Assembly (NCBI GenBank): GCA_029980465.1
Contig: JARYIJ010000001.1
Coordinates: 310,001-374,000, forward strand
Length of the DNA: 64,000 nucleotides
Reading direction: 5' to 3'
Source: Pseudolabrys sp.
GTDB taxonomy: Bacteria > Pseudomonadota > Alphaproteobacteria > Rhizobiales > Xanthobacteraceae
Shown here: in pieces, positions 32,048-42,400 of the stretch
How the letters are laid out: each line of letters begins with the position of its first letter
Position numbering within the stretch: position 1 is the stretch's first letter
Position numbers and translations under genes: made by a program
The notes under the pieces: generated by a model
What the model was told of the DNA's origin: nothing
What the model saw: the letters and a program-made list of their open reading frames with translations, nothing else
The model's database searches: none

Positions 32048-33270
32048 CGCGCCTCCGGCGCATGGATGTGCTCCGGCCGGATGCCGAGCCCGATCAGTCG
32101 CGCCGGAATGCGGCGCAAGGCCGGGAAAATGCCGACCAGCCTGAAGATGAACGGCGCGCGCGGCCGCCGGTCGCTCGCCAGCACGCGGCTGATCAGCCGC
32201 TTCTGGATCGTCAACTGCATCCACTGGGTGAACTTCACGGGCAGCAGGCGGCGCTGCTCGACCGCATGAAGATCCGCCTCGGTGACGCGGCGCTCCTTCA
32301 GCGGCACCGCCAGGATGTTGGCCGCCGCCACCGCATCTTGCACTGCGAGGTTGATGCCGACACCGCCGACCGGCGACATCGCGTGCGCGGCATCGCCGAT
32401 GCACAACACGCCCGGGCGATGCCATTGCCGCAGGCGGTCGACTTTCACGCTCAGGAGCTTGACGTCGTCCCAGCTTTCGATCTCGCCGATACGCCTCTTG
32501 AGAAAGGGCGACAGCGCCACGACGCGCTCACGAAAGGCGTCGAGCCCACGCGCCTTGACCTCGTCGATGCCGCCTTTCGGGATCACATAGGCGCACTGCC
32601 AGTAATCGCCGCGGTCGAGCATGACCAAAAGCACGCCCGCCTCGGCATGGCCGAACGTGTCGGCGTCGTCGGTCTTCTTGCGGCTGACGCGAAACCACAG
32701 CACGTCCATCGGCGCGCCGTAATCGTCGCCGCGCAGCCCGGCCTCTTCGCGCACCGTCGAATGGCGGCCGTCGCAGCCGACGACAAGGTCGGCGTAAATC
32801 TCCAGCTCCTTGCGCGGCATCGTGGCGCGCAGGCCGACGACGCGGCCGCGCCGTTCGATCAGCGCCGTCGCCTCGGCCTTCATGCGCAGGTCGAGCGTCT
32901 TGCCGAACGCCTTGGCCTTCTCGGCGAGGAAATTCAGGAAATCCCACTGCGGCATGAAGGCGACGAACTTGCAGCGCGTCGGCAGGTGGGTGAAGTCCGC
33001 CATGGTGATGCGGTCGTCGCCGATCTGCGCCGAGATCGTCTTCACCTTCTGGTGCGGCAGCTTGAGGAAATCCTTGAGCAGGTCGAGCTCGTGCATCAAT
33101 TCGAGCGTTGACGGGTGGATCGTGTCGCCGCGAAAATCGCGCAGGAAGTCCATGTGCTTCTCCAGCACCACCACGTCGACGCCCGCCCGCGCCAGCAGAT
33201 AGCCGAGCATCATGCCGGCCGGTCCCCCGCCAGCGATGCAGCATGTGGTCTCGATTTTTTCGACCGGCAT
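32044..33270 (-). CDS. FAD-dependent aromatic monooxygenase (PHBH/UbiH superfamily)
   Basis: Protein of 408 residues. The FAD-binding GxGxxG region is CCIAGGGPAGMMLGYLLARA (residues 10-29). The DG motif is VVGCDGRHSTVREEAG, and the second FAD motif VLCIGDAAHAMSPVGGVGIN carries the conserved GD. This is the architecture of NAD(P)H-dependent ring hydroxylases; substrate unknown. An AGGAGGAGC ribosome site precedes the ATG at 33268-33270. The frame extends upstream into the repeat, which is ignored. A ferredoxin reductase and a ferredoxin are encoded just upstream on the same strand. Confidence 0.82.
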   Translation of the reverse strand: MPVEKIETTCCIAGGGPAGMMLGYLLARAGVDVVVLEKHMDFLRDFRGDTIHPSTLELMHELDLLKDFLKLPHQKVKTISAQIGDDRITMADFTHLPTRCKFVAFMPQWDFLNFLAEKAKAFGKTLDLRMKAEATALIERRGRVVGLRATMPRKELEIYADLVVGCDGRHSTVREEAGLRGDDYGAPMDVLWFRVSRKKTDDADTFGHAEAGVLLVMLDRGDYWQCAYVIPKGGIDEVKARGLDAFRERVVALSPFLKRRIGEIESWDDVKLLSVKVDRLRQWHRPGVLCIGDAAHAMSPVGGVGINLAVQDAVAAANILAVPLKERRVTEADLHAVEQRRLLPVKFTQWMQLTIQKRLISRVLASDRRPRAPFIFRLVGIFPALRRIPARLIGLGIRPEHIHAPEAR

Positions 33271-33283
33271 TGCTCCTCCTTTA

Positions 33284-33435
33284 CCTCGCCCCGCTTGCGG
33301 GGAGAGGTCGACTTCCAAGCGAGAGCGAGGAAGTCGGGTGAGGGGGCGTCGCCGTCGGCAATATACGAGTCCCCCCTCACCCGCCTCGCACCTATCGGCG
33401 CTCGGCACCCTCTCCCCGCAAGCGGGGCGAGGGGC
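33284..33435. repeat. Inverted-repeat-bounded intergenic element
   Basis: Begins CCTCGCCCCGCTTGCGGGGA and ends with its inverse, TCCCCGCAAGCGGGGCGAGG. GACTTCC and GGAAGTC, and GTGAGGGGG and CCCCCTCAC, form inner arms. It fills the gap between the ferredoxin reductase stop and the monooxygenase ribosome site exactly. Such elements are common between genes in related genomes. Confidence 0.7.
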
Positions 33436-34488
<1,053 letters not shown>

Positions 34489-34535
34489 CTAGCGGGTGGC
34501 GGACGGCGCGAAAAGGGGTAATAAACGGCCACGAA

Positions 34536-35018
34536 ATGCAGGATATTTCCAGGCCAATGCAATCCGACTTCCCCGCGGACGGCAAGCGCGACCGGTCCCG
34601 CCCCACCCTCGCCCATTTTCCGCATCGGCTCGGCGACGTCGTGCGCTATCGCGACATGGACGTGCAGGGCCACGTCAACAACGCGCTTTATTCGACCTAT
34701 TTCGAGAGCGGCCGGGTCGCCCTGCTGCGTGCGCCCGATCTGAGCACCGGCGTGCTCCACGGCACGTTCGCGCTGGTGCGTGCCGAAATCGAGTTCATGC
34801 GCGAACTGCGCTGGCCGGACGAGATCACGATCGGCTCGGGCATTGCCGAGTTTGGCAACCGCTCGTTCGTCATGCAGCAGGCGATCTTCCACGGCGAAGA
34901 CTGCGCCGCCACGGCGCGAATGGTGCTGGTGCTAATGGATGAACAGACGCGCCGTCCGATCCCGCTGCCGCCCGACCTGATCGCGCGCTTGAGCCCCTAC
35001 AAGCTGCAGACGCAATGA
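34536..35018 (+). CDS. Acyl-CoA thioesterase, 4HBT hot-dog fold
   Basis: Protein of about 160 residues. The hot-dog signature VRYRDMDVQGHVNNALYSTY includes the catalytic Asp of 4-hydroxybenzoyl-CoA-thioesterase-type enzymes. The FVMQQAIFHGEDCAATARMV strands follow. Substrate unknown. The ATG at 34536 is given; the ATG at 34557 (MQSDFPADG) is equally possible, as neither has a clear ribosome site. It separates two leftward redox genes. Confidence 0.78.
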   Translation: MQDISRPMQSDFPADGKRDRSRPTLAHFPHRLGDVVRYRDMDVQGHVNNALYSTYFESGRVALLRAPDLSTGVLHGTFALVRAEIEFMRELRWPDEITIGSGIAEFGNRSFVMQQAIFHGEDCAATARMVLVLMDEQTRRPIPLPPDLIARLSPYKLQTQ

Positions 35019-35027
35019 CGGGCGGCG

Positions 35028-35348
35028 TCAAGCCTGCCGCTCGGGCGTCGTGACGACGAGACCGTCGAGTTCGTCGGTGACCTTGATCTGGCACGACAGC
35101 CGCGAGTTCGACCGCACGTCATAGCCGAAGTCCAGCATGTCCTCCTCCATCGGCGAGGGCTCGCCGGTCTTCTCGCGCCAGGCCTCGTCGACATAGACGT
35201 GGCAAGTCGCGCAGGCACAGGCGCCGCCGCACTCCGCCTCGATGCCGGGGATGTTGTTGCGGATCGCGGTTTCCATGACCGTTGCGCCGACTTCGGCGTC
35301 AACCGTGCGGGATGTTCCGCTCGCGTCGATATAGGTGATCTTGGGCAT
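35028..35348 (-). CDS. Adrenodoxin-type 2Fe-2S ferredoxin
   Basis: Protein of 106 residues. Cluster ligands Cys40, Cys46, Cys49 (C-x5-C-x2-C) and Cys86 in SRLSCQIKV are the vertebrate-type ferredoxin pattern; Cys44 is extra. [20 protein letters not shown] is the acidic interaction region. Such ferredoxins feed P450s, Rieske oxygenases or Fe-S assembly. The reductase at 33436 is a plausible partner. No isc or suf genes are adjacent. Confidence 0.9.
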   Translation of the reverse strand: MPKITYIDASGTSRTVDAEVGATVMETAIRNNIPGIEAECGGACACATCHVYVDEAWREKTGEPSPMEEDMLDFGYDVRSNSRLSCQIKVTDELDGLVVTTPERQA

Positions 35349-35429
35349 CGGTTCGGGGAAAAGCAGGGCTGAAGGCGTGCACCCTATATAGGGTCGCGTC
35401 TGTGTCCGCCACCCCGCAGGCCGTGCAGG

Positions 35430-35768
35430 TCAGTGCCGCCGCAGAATATGCTTGATGGCGATGCGCGCCTCGTCGAGCGCCGCGATCAGCCTCGGCAGGT
35501 CGGCCCGGCCGCCGACTTCGGCCGCGGCAGCCGCCTCGGCCACCCGCCATGCCCCGACGCCGCGCGCCGATCCCTTGAGCGCGTGCGCCAGCGCCGGCAG
35601 CGCCCTCGGCTCGGCGGCGGGCATGCGGTCGAGCATCGAAGCCGCCTGCTGGTCGAACAGGCCGAGCACCTCGCGCTCGAGCGAGGTGTCGCCGAAAGTC
35701 ATCTGCCTGAGATGGGCGCGGTCGATCGGCCCGGCCTCCTGGCTGACCTCCCCCGCTGCCTCCGGCAT
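35430..35768 (-). CDS. Hpt-domain phosphotransfer protein
   Basis: Protein of 112 residues, essentially a lone Hpt domain. The phosphoacceptor histidine is in ALAHALKGSARGVGAWRVA. It probably relays phosphate between a histidine kinase and response regulators. The ATG at 35766-35768 is chosen because GGGAG lies six bases upstream; ATGs at 35798 and 35825 are longer alternatives. It is divergent from the giant coiled-coil gene, with a TTAA palindrome between them. Confidence 0.8.
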   Translation of the reverse strand: MPEAAGEVSQEAGPIDRAHLRQMTFGDTSLEREVLGLFDQQAASMLDRMPAAEPRALPALAHALKGSARGVGAWRVAEAAAAAEVGGRADLPRLIAALDEARIAIKHILRRH

Positions 35769-35858
35769 GGTCCCGCTCCCGGTCTCTGACGTCGCCATCT
35801 TGGTAGGGTCGCAAACGGGTGCCAAAGACTGGTAAATGGCAAGCCGGGATCGGCAGCG

Positions 35859-35873
35859 TTAACCAACGTTAAC
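35859..35873. promoter_or_regulatory. CtrA-like palindrome between hpt and the giant coiled-coil gene
   Basis: TTAACCAACGTTAAC has two TTAA halves separated by six bases, one fewer than the standard seven, and flanking symmetry CGTTAAC/GTTAACG. It lies about 90 bases from the Hpt start and about 197 from the start at 36070. Confidence 0.45.
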
Positions 35874-36069
35874 GATGATGAAAAACACCTTACCGAAGCG
35901 GTTTTCTTTGTATTGCCAAGCCGATAGGATGGTTACGGGCATCAGACCGTAACGTCAAAGGCGGCTCTTCGGGCCGTAACCCGCTGTCCGCGCGCGTCGC
36001 GCGGCCCGCGCGTAGCAAGTGGTTCGGGCCGCGGCGTTCAGTCCGGCGTAATGACGAGGCGACGTGGGT

Positions 36070-39000
36070 ATGGCGAAAAATCCTCAAAAAACCAGCGATC
36101 CGACCAGCGACGCCCTTGCAGCGATCGAAGACGCCCTGCGCGTCCGGGATCAGAATTCCGTCCCGCCCGTCCTGCCGCCGGAGAACCGCCGGGTGGCGCC
36201 CGGTCCGGCCGAGGATCTGTTTGAGGATACCGACGCCACCCCGACCATGCCCTGGAGCGGCGAGGAAGGGGTCCGACGCCCCGCCAATGACGACCGCGAG
36301 GCCATCGGCGCCATCATCCAGAGCCTGCAGCGTCGCCCGCCGCGCACGCCCTATCTGATCGCCAGCGCCGTCTCGGCGCTGTGGATCGTCGGCGCGCTCG
36401 CCTTCGCCTTTGTGTTCAAGACCAAGATCGTCGAGCTCGCCGCGGCTCCCGACCTCGGCGTTGCGTTTGTCACCGCTGCCGTCGCCGCCGTGCTGGTGCC
36501 GGTCGCCGTGTTTTTCACCCTCGCCCACACCATCCGCCGCACCCAGGAACTGCGTCTTGTCGCCCAGACCATGGCCGAGGTCGCCATGCGTCTCGCCGAG
36601 CCGGAAACCGCCGCCCGCGATGCCATCGTCAATGTCGGCCAGGCGATCCGCCGCGAAGTCACCGCGATGGGCGACGGCGTCGAGCGCGCGCTCGCCCGCG
36701 CCGCCGAGCTGGAAGCGCTGGTGCACAACGAGGTCTCCGCGCTCGAGCGCGCTTATAATGACAACGAGGTCCGTATCCGCGACCTGCTCGGCGAGCTGTC
36801 GAGCCAGCGCGAGACCCTGGTCGGCCAGGCCGAGCAGGTACGCAACGCCATCAGCGGCGTGCATCTCGGCCTGCAGCAGGACATCAATTCGGTCGGCGAT
36901 CTGATCTCCGAGCGGGTCAGCGACGTGGCGCAGCGCGTCACCCGCTCGCTCACCGAAAAGGGCGAGCACATCACCCTCGCGCTCGGCCATGCCGGCGACG
37001 CCATGATCGAGGCCCTGTCGGAGCGCAGCAGCACGCTCCTCGGCCGCCTGGAGAACACCAGCAGCAGCGCGACCAGCGCGATCTCGTCGGCAACCGAAAA
37101 GTTGAGCGACAGTCTCACGGTCAAGACCGATATCATCCAGCAGGAATATGTCGCGCTCTCGGCACAGCTTCAGCAGATGATGACAAGGCGCCTCGACGAG
37201 GTGTCGCAAGAGTTCGCGCAGAAGACGGCCTCGATCATCGAGGCGATGTCGAGCCGCTCGCAGCAGATGACCGAGACGGTGTCAGACACGGGAGCCCGCG
37301 TCAGCGAACAGCTCGCCTCGCGCGCCGAGGCCATCAATACCGCGCTGCGCAACACCGGTGACTCGCTGGTGCGCGACCTCGACGTCCGCGGCAACGACGT
37401 TGTCGCCCGCGTCGAACAGACCGGCGCCCGTACCGCCGACGCGATCATCGCGCGCAGCAATACAATCGCCAACACATTCAGCGAGCAGGCCGCGATGCTG
37501 ACGGCCGCGCTTGCGCACAACGGCAACGCCGTCAGCGAGATGCTGGCGACCCGGCTGCGGGCTTTCGACGAGACCTTCAACCGCAACGGCACCGAGCTCA
37601 GCGAGAAGATTTCGCGCGAATCGACGACCCTGGGCAATCTCATCATCCGTCACGTCACCGAGTTCGACCGCACGCTCAAGACCTACGGCAACGAACTGGT
37701 GGAGCGCCTCGGCCAGCGCACCCAGGATGTCGCCGAGGCGATGCGCAGCTATGTCGACGGCTTCGATCAACGCGTGACGACCCGCGCCGACGAAGTCAGC
37801 GGCACGCTCGACCAGCGTCTGACCCAGTTCGAGCAGCTCATGGGCGGCAAGATCGCGGACCTGTCGCAAACGCTCGTCAACGGCGGCAAGGACGTCGTCG
37901 CAGCGCTCGACCAGCGCATCACCGAGGCCGGCGAAACCATCAGCCGGCGCGGCGACGACGTCGCCGAGAAGATCGCGGCCAAGGCCGCGGAAATCGACGG
38001 CACGCTCGGCACTCGCGCCGGCGAAGTCGCCGAGCATCTCGACACGCGGATCGGCAGGTTCGAGGAGCTTCTCGTCGGCCGCGCCGAGGCCGTCACCAGC
38101 GAGCTTGAAACCCGCACCAGGGCAGCGGGCGACGCGCTCCAGGAACGTCTCGAGCACCTGAGCCAGGCCATTGTCGGCAACACCACGCGCGCCGAGCAGT
38201 CGCTCAACGTGCTGACCGCCTCGACGGCCGAGGCGATCCGCGTCAGCACCGGCCAGGCGGAGCGCACGCTGACCTCGCTGTCCGACAATGTCGGCACGTC
38301 ACTCAAGCGCAACGCCGAGGACGTCGAGCACACCCTCACCGGCCTGAGCAATCAGGTCGCGGACAATTTCGTCAGCAAGGCCAATGAGATCACCGAAACG
38401 GTGACGCGCCAGACCAACGAGATGACGACGATCCTGTCCGACCGTACCGGCGGCGTGCTGGCGGCCATCGTCGAGAAGGGCCAGCAGTTCTCGGACGGTC
38501 TCGCCCGGGCCACCGAGCTTGCGGTCAACACCATCGAGCACAAGGGCCTTGCCTTCACCCAGTCGATGATGAGCAACAGCGAGGAAATCGCCCGCCTCAT
38601 CAACTCGGCCGGCGAAGTCGCCAGCGGCACCGTCAACCGCACGCTCAACGAGCTGCAGACGGTCGCCTCGCAGGCGATCGAGCAGTCAAAGCAGACCGCC
38701 TCGGCCAGCGTCTCGGAGATGCTGGAGACGCACAACATGCTGCGGTCGGATTCGACCGCGCTCTACGAGCGGCTGCGCGAGGCCAACCTCCTGCTGCAGG
38801 AGGTGCTATCGGGCGCGCACGAGAACATGAGCTCGCTCGAGAACACCATGATGCTGCGCGTCTCGGATTTCGTCGGCGCCATGAAGGAGGTCACCGACGG
38901 CACCCAGAACGCCAGCCTCCAGGTCCAGCAGACGCTGGACCAGTTCCGCGACAATACAACGCGCATGGTCAAGGACCTCGGCTCGCTGACGCTGCAATTC

Positions 39001-40251
39001 GGGCAGCACGGCCGCGAGCTCAATCAGGCGATCGAGGCGCTCGACCGCAGCAACATGAGGACCGAAGACGCCGTCAACGAGCGCCGCGTCACGCTCGACT
39101 CGCTGATCTCGACCCTCGATATCCGCACCGACGATCTCGACCAGCGGCTCAAGCGTTTCGCCGGCTTGCTCGACGAGTCGCTGGAATCCGCCGGCGCCCG
39201 CGCCCGAGAAATCGCCCGCGTCGTCTCGGAATCGAGCGTCGAGAGCGCCCACGTCATCGCCGACCAGTTCGAACGCATGCGCGCCACCGCGGAAGGCGAA
39301 CGCGAGCAGACCGTCGAGGCGATGCGCGCCGTTTACGAGCAGGCCACCGGCGAAAGCGACTCGCTGCTGCGCCAGGCCGCCGACCGCTTCGCCGACCTCA
39401 TGCAGTCGATGAAGGCCATGGCGGCGGAAATGCAGGGCGAGCTCGACCGCACCCGCGAGGAGCTGCGCCGCGGCATCCTCGAACTGCCGCAGGAGACGGC
39501 GGAAAGCGCGATGCAGATGCGCCGTGTCCTGGTCGACCAGATCGAGGCCTTGGCCGAGCTTAACCGCATCGTTGCCCGCCACGGCCGCAGCCTGGAGCAG
39601 TCCGAGGCCTCGCCCCGCCGAGTGCCGCGCGACGACGCCCTCGCCTCGCCATCACGGGCCGAAACCACTCGCGCCGCGGCCCGGCCGGCCGTGACGACCT
39701 TCGCGCCGCCGTCGCGCGGCCGCGTTGCCCCGGCTTCGCCCGCGGCCAGCGAAGCCTCGGCGCAGGTCACCAAAGGCTGGCTGACCGAGCTCCTCAGCCG
39801 CGCGTCGCGCGAGCAAGAGGATGGCCGGCAGGACGACGAGACAGCGCGCCCGGCCACGCCGCCGCCGATGACGGTGCGCGCCGACGAGCGCATCCCGCGG
39901 CACACCATCGAGTCGCTGGATTCGCTGTCGGTCGACATCGCCCGCATGATCGACCATGACGCTGCCGTCGACCTGTGGGACCGCTACAAGCGCGGCGAGC
40001 GCAACGTCTTCACCCGGCGGCTCTATACGCTGCAGGGCCAGAAGGCGTTCGACGAGATCCGCGCCAAGTACCGCGGCGACCGCGAGTTCAGGCAGACCGT
40101 GGACCGCTATATCGGCGAGTTCGAGCGCCTGCTCGAGGATGTCTCGCGCGACGACCGCGGCCAGGTGGTGGCCCGCACCTATCTCACGTCGGAGACGGGC
40201 AAGGTCTATACCATGCTGGCCCACGCCTCCGGCCGGTTCGATCAGGGCTGA
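36070..40251 (+). CDS. Giant membrane-anchored coiled-coil protein, growth pole ring (GPR)-like
   Basis: Protein of 1393 residues. Two membrane helices lie at about 95-117 and 130-152, after a disordered acidic N-terminus. About 1,000 residues of apolipoprotein-like amphipathic helical repeats follow, with recurring units such as AISSATEKLSDSL, RLTQFEQLMGGKI and ETVTRQTNEMTTIL. A Pro/Ala linker leads to a compact C-terminal domain of about 110 residues (IARMIDHDAAVDLWDRYKRG, then FDEIRAKYRGDREFRQTVDR). This matches the layout of the Agrobacterium growth pole ring protein, which organises polar growth in Hyphomicrobiales. Orthology is inference. It is shorter than the roughly 2,100 residues I recall for that protein. 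ATG 36070 is preferred over the GTG at 36064. Confidence 0.72.
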   Translation: MAKNPQKTSDPTSDALAAIEDALRVRDQNSVPPVLPPENRRVAPGPAEDLFEDTDATPTMPWSGEEGVRRPANDDREAIGAIIQSLQRRPPRTPYLIASAVSALWIVGALAFAFVFKTKIVELAAAPDLGVAFVTAAVAAVLVPVAVFFTLAHTIRRTQELRLVAQTMAEVAMRLAEPETAARDAIVNVGQAIRREVTAMGDGVERALARAAELEALVHNEVSALERAYNDNEVRIRDLLGELSSQRETLVGQAEQVRNAISGVHLGLQQDINSVGDLISERVSDVAQRVTRSLTEKGEHITLALGHAGDAMIEALSERSSTLLGRLENTSSSATSAISSATEKLSDSLTVKTDIIQQEYVALSAQLQQMMTRRLDEVSQEFAQKTASIIEAMSSRSQQMTETVSDTGARVSEQLASRAEAINTALRNTGDSLVRDLDVRGNDVVARVEQTGARTADAIIARSNTIANTFSEQAAMLTAALAHNGNAVSEMLATRLRAFDETFNRNGTELSEKISRESTTLGNLIIRHVTEFDRTLKTYGNELVERLGQRTQDVAEAMRSYVDGFDQRVTTRADEVSGTLDQRLTQFEQLMGGKIADLSQTLVNGGKDVVAALDQRITEAGETISRRGDDVAEKIAAKAAEIDGTLGTRAGEVAEHLDTRIGRFEELLVGRAEAVTSELETRTRAAGDALQERLEHLSQAIVGNTTRAEQSLNVLTASTAEAIRVSTGQAERTLTSLSDNVGTSLKRNAEDVEHTLTGLSNQVADNFVSKANEITETVTRQTNEMTTILSDRTGGVLAAIVEKGQQFSDGLARATELAVNTIEHKGLAFTQSMMSNSEEIARLINSAGEVASGTVNRTLNELQTVASQAIEQSKQTASASVSEMLETHNMLRSDSTALYERLREANLLLQEVLSGAHENMSSLENTMMLRVSDFVGAMKEVTDGTQNASLQVQQTLDQFRDNTTRMVKDLGSLTLQFGQHGRELNQAIEALDRSNMRTEDAVNERRVTLDSLISTLDIRTDDLDQRLKRFAGLLDESLESAGARAREIARVVSESSVESAHVIADQFERMRATAEGEREQTVEAMRAVYEQATGESDSLLRQAADRFADLMQSMKAMAAEMQGELDRTREELRRGILELPQETAESAMQMRRVLVDQIEALAELNRIVARHGRSLEQSEASPRRVPRDDALASPSRAETTRAAARPAVTTFAPPSRGRVAPASPAASEASAQVTKGWLTELLSRASREQEDGRQDDETARPATPPPMTVRADERIPRHTIESLDSLSVDIARMIDHDAAVDLWDRYKRGERNVFTRRLYTLQGQKAFDEIRAKYRGDREFRQTVDRYIGEFERLLEDVSRDDRGQVVARTYLTSETGKVYTMLAHASGRFDQG

Positions 40252-40311
40252 AGCGCATTGACCCGGCGACCCATCCTGGCACGCGTCGCGCCGTCCTTTT
40301 GAACCTGACCG

Positions 40312-40594
40312 AAAAGAGCCCGTCAAAATCAACGACGTGTCCCGGACGCGGTGCAACACAAGCCATCAGCGCGTTGACGCGCGTCTTCGACGCGCTATGG
40401 CGAAGTGGTGCACCGCAGAGCCGGGACCCCGGTTATACGCAAAGAAACCGGGATCCCGGGTCTGCAGCGCATCGTTTCACAGCGAAAGTCGGGTCTACCT
40501 GACTTTCGCCACGTCTTTGGAATGCGCAAGTCGGATGAATCCGACTTGCGATGCCGCGCCCGGGACACGAGCTTGAAAACCCGTAATCATTTCC
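40312..40594. repeat. Dispersed intergenic repeat copy R4
   Basis: Begins AAAAGAGCCCGTCAAAATCA and ends in the AATCATTTCC terminus. About 260 bases are nearly identical to R5 at 48222. It contains hairpins CGAAAGTCGGGT/ACCTGACTTTCG and GCAAGTCGGAT/ATCCGACTTGC. It fills most of the 417-base gap 40252-40668, which has no gene. Confidence 0.8.
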
Positions 40595-40668
40595 AGCTAA
40601 GTTCTTTCTCTTTGGACGGCTATGCCCGGCAATGACATCCAGGGGATGCCGCTCCATCGAGAATCTGC

Positions 40669-41571
40669 CTACCTGCCGCCGCCGCCGAACAGCAGCCGGC
40701 TCGGATTCTTGTCGATGTTGTTGACGGTGCGGTCGACCGTCGAGAGCGTGCGCTGCAGGTCTTTCGATACCGCGTTGATCTGCCGGGTGCCGGTGGTGGT
40801 CAGCTCGTTGATGTTCTTGGTGATCGAATCCGTGCGCTTGTCGAGATTGTCGGCCAGCGTGTGAATCGAGTCGAGCGTGGCGTCGAGCTTGTCGGCGGTC
40901 GAGCCGTTGAGCTTGTCCGCCAATTCACGGATCGAATGGGCGGCATCGTTGAGATCGCCGCCCTTGCCGTTCTCGCCGCCGGTCAGGTTCTGAAGGCCGG
41001 CGAGGATGGCGTCGATCCGCTTCGAATTCTGCGCCAGCGCGCCGGTGAAAGTGTCGATATTGTTGAGCGTGCTGCGAAACGCCGCCCGATTCTCCTCGAT
41101 GAAATCGTCGATGCGCGCCAGCACCTCGCGCGCGCCCTGCGTGACGTCCTGCGTCGAAGCCGGCGACGCCGACAGGGTCGGCGGGTTTTTCGCATTGCCG
41201 ACGAGCGGCGGCTCGCCCGGGCTGCCGCCGGCGAGCGCCACCGCGGCGATGCCGGTCAAACCCTGGAACTCGACGCCGACGCGCGTGTCGGGCCGCAGCT
41301 TCACCGACTTGTCGATCGAGATGAGCGTCGACACTTCGTTCGGGTTGTCCGGCTCGAGAGTCAGGCCGGTCACCACGCCGACCTGAATGCCGTTGAATAG
41401 CACGGCGCTGCCGGTGCGCAGGCCCGATACGGGACTGTGGAACATCACGCGATAGACGGCGCGCTCGCCGCCGCCGCCGACATGCTGGAACCAATAGATG
41501 AAGCCGAACGCGACGACGATGACCGCGACGGTGAACAGGCCGATGAGCGTGTAATTCGCTTTGGTTTCCAT
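40669..41571 (-). CDS. MlaD-family (MCE) substrate-binding protein
   Basis: Protein of 300 residues. One N-terminal membrane helix (YTLIGLFTVAVIVVAFGFIY, residues 7-26) anchors an MCE domain (about 40-115: RVMFHSPVSGLRTGSAVLFN, QGLTGIAAVALAGG). A long helical C-terminal tail follows, rich in Asn, Asp and Thr. MCE proteins bind phospholipid or other hydrophobic substrates in the periplasm and form hexamers. It is third in a permease-ATPase-MCE operon, 15 bases after the ATPase gene. Confidence 0.88.
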   Translation of the reverse strand: METKANYTLIGLFTVAVIVVAFGFIYWFQHVGGGGERAVYRVMFHSPVSGLRTGSAVLFNGIQVGVVTGLTLEPDNPNEVSTLISIDKSVKLRPDTRVGVEFQGLTGIAAVALAGGSPGEPPLVGNAKNPPTLSASPASTQDVTQGAREVLARIDDFIEENRAAFRSTLNNIDTFTGALAQNSKRIDAILAGLQNLTGGENGKGGDLNDAAHSIRELADKLNGSTADKLDATLDSIHTLADNLDKRTDSITKNINELTTTGTRQINAVSKDLQRTLSTVDRTVNNIDKNPSRLLFGGGGR

Positions 41572-41586
41572 CACGCAATACCCAAC

Positions 41587-42399
41587 TTAAGCGTTCTGCA
41601 TTTGCAGTCCCGCGCGAGAACGCTTGCCGCGGAAATAGGCTTTCAACCACGGATGCTCGGACTTGAGCATCGTCTCCATCGTGCCCGTGGCAATGATCTT
41701 GTGGTCGGCGAGGACCGCGATGCGGTCGCAGACCGTGTGCAGGCTGTCGAGGTCGTGGGTCACCATATACACGGTGAGGCCCAGCGTTTTCTGCAACGTC
41801 GCGATCAGATTATCGAACTCACCGGCGCCGATCGGGTCGAGACCGGAGGTCGGCTCGTCGAGGAACACGATTTCCGGGTCGAGTGCCAGCGCGCGCGCCA
41901 AGGCGACGCGCTTGGTCATGCCACCCGACAATTCCGACGGAAATTTGTCGCGCACGTCAGCGTGCAGGCCGACAAGTTCCAGCTTGGCGACCGTGATCTC
42001 GTCCATCAACCGCTGCGGAATCTTGAGATGTTCGCGGATCGGGAACTGGATGTTCTCGCGAACCGTCAGCGAGGAAAACAGCGCACCCTGCTGGAACAGC
42101 ACGCCCCAGCGCCGTTCGACCGCGGCCCGCTCCTCCTCATTGGCGCGGGTCATGTCGGTGCCAAAGACCTCGATAGTGCCTTCACGCCGCGGCAGCAGGC
42201 CGATGATGGTGCGCATCAGCACCGACTTGCCGGCGCCCGAGCCGCCAACGAAGCCGAGAATCTCGCCGCGATAAACGTCGAGATCGACATGATCGAGAAT
42301 GATGGTGTCGCGAAAGCCGACGACGACGTCGCGAACCTTGATGACTGCGTCTTTCTGCGTCGGGCCGCTTGCTGGCCGCTCGGTCAGGACATCGGTCAT
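41587..42399 (-). CDS. MlaF-type ABC transporter ATPase
   Basis: Protein of 270 residues. Walker A is GGSGAGKS (residues 52-59), signature LSGGMTKRVALARAL, Walker B EIVFLDEPTSGLDP, and switch His in VTHDLDSLHTV. The DEPTSGLDPIGAGEFD region is the MlaF type. It powers MCE lipid transport, either inner-to-outer or the reverse; the direction cannot be read. One base separates it from the permease gene upstream. Confidence 0.92.
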   Translation of the reverse strand: MTDVLTERPASGPTQKDAVIKVRDVVVGFRDTIILDHVDLDVYRGEILGFVGGSGAGKSVLMRTIIGLLPRREGTIEVFGTDMTRANEEERAAVERRWGVLFQQGALFSSLTVRENIQFPIREHLKIPQRLMDEITVAKLELVGLHADVRDKFPSELSGGMTKRVALARALALDPEIVFLDEPTSGLDPIGAGEFDNLIATLQKTLGLTVYMVTHDLDSLHTVCDRIAVLADHKIIATGTMETMLKSEHPWLKAYFRGKRSRAGLQMQNA

Positions 42400-42400
42400 G

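Noticed and set aside
33271..33408. N-terminal extension of the FAD monooxygenase to 33408
   Set aside because: It reads through the inverted repeat element; the ATG at 33270 has a strong ribosome site and starts the FAD motif at the usual distance.
35890..37209. Antisense open frame of 439 codons at the start of the giant coiled-coil gene
   Set aside because: Shadow of the coiled-coil gene; it also crosses the divergent promoter region.
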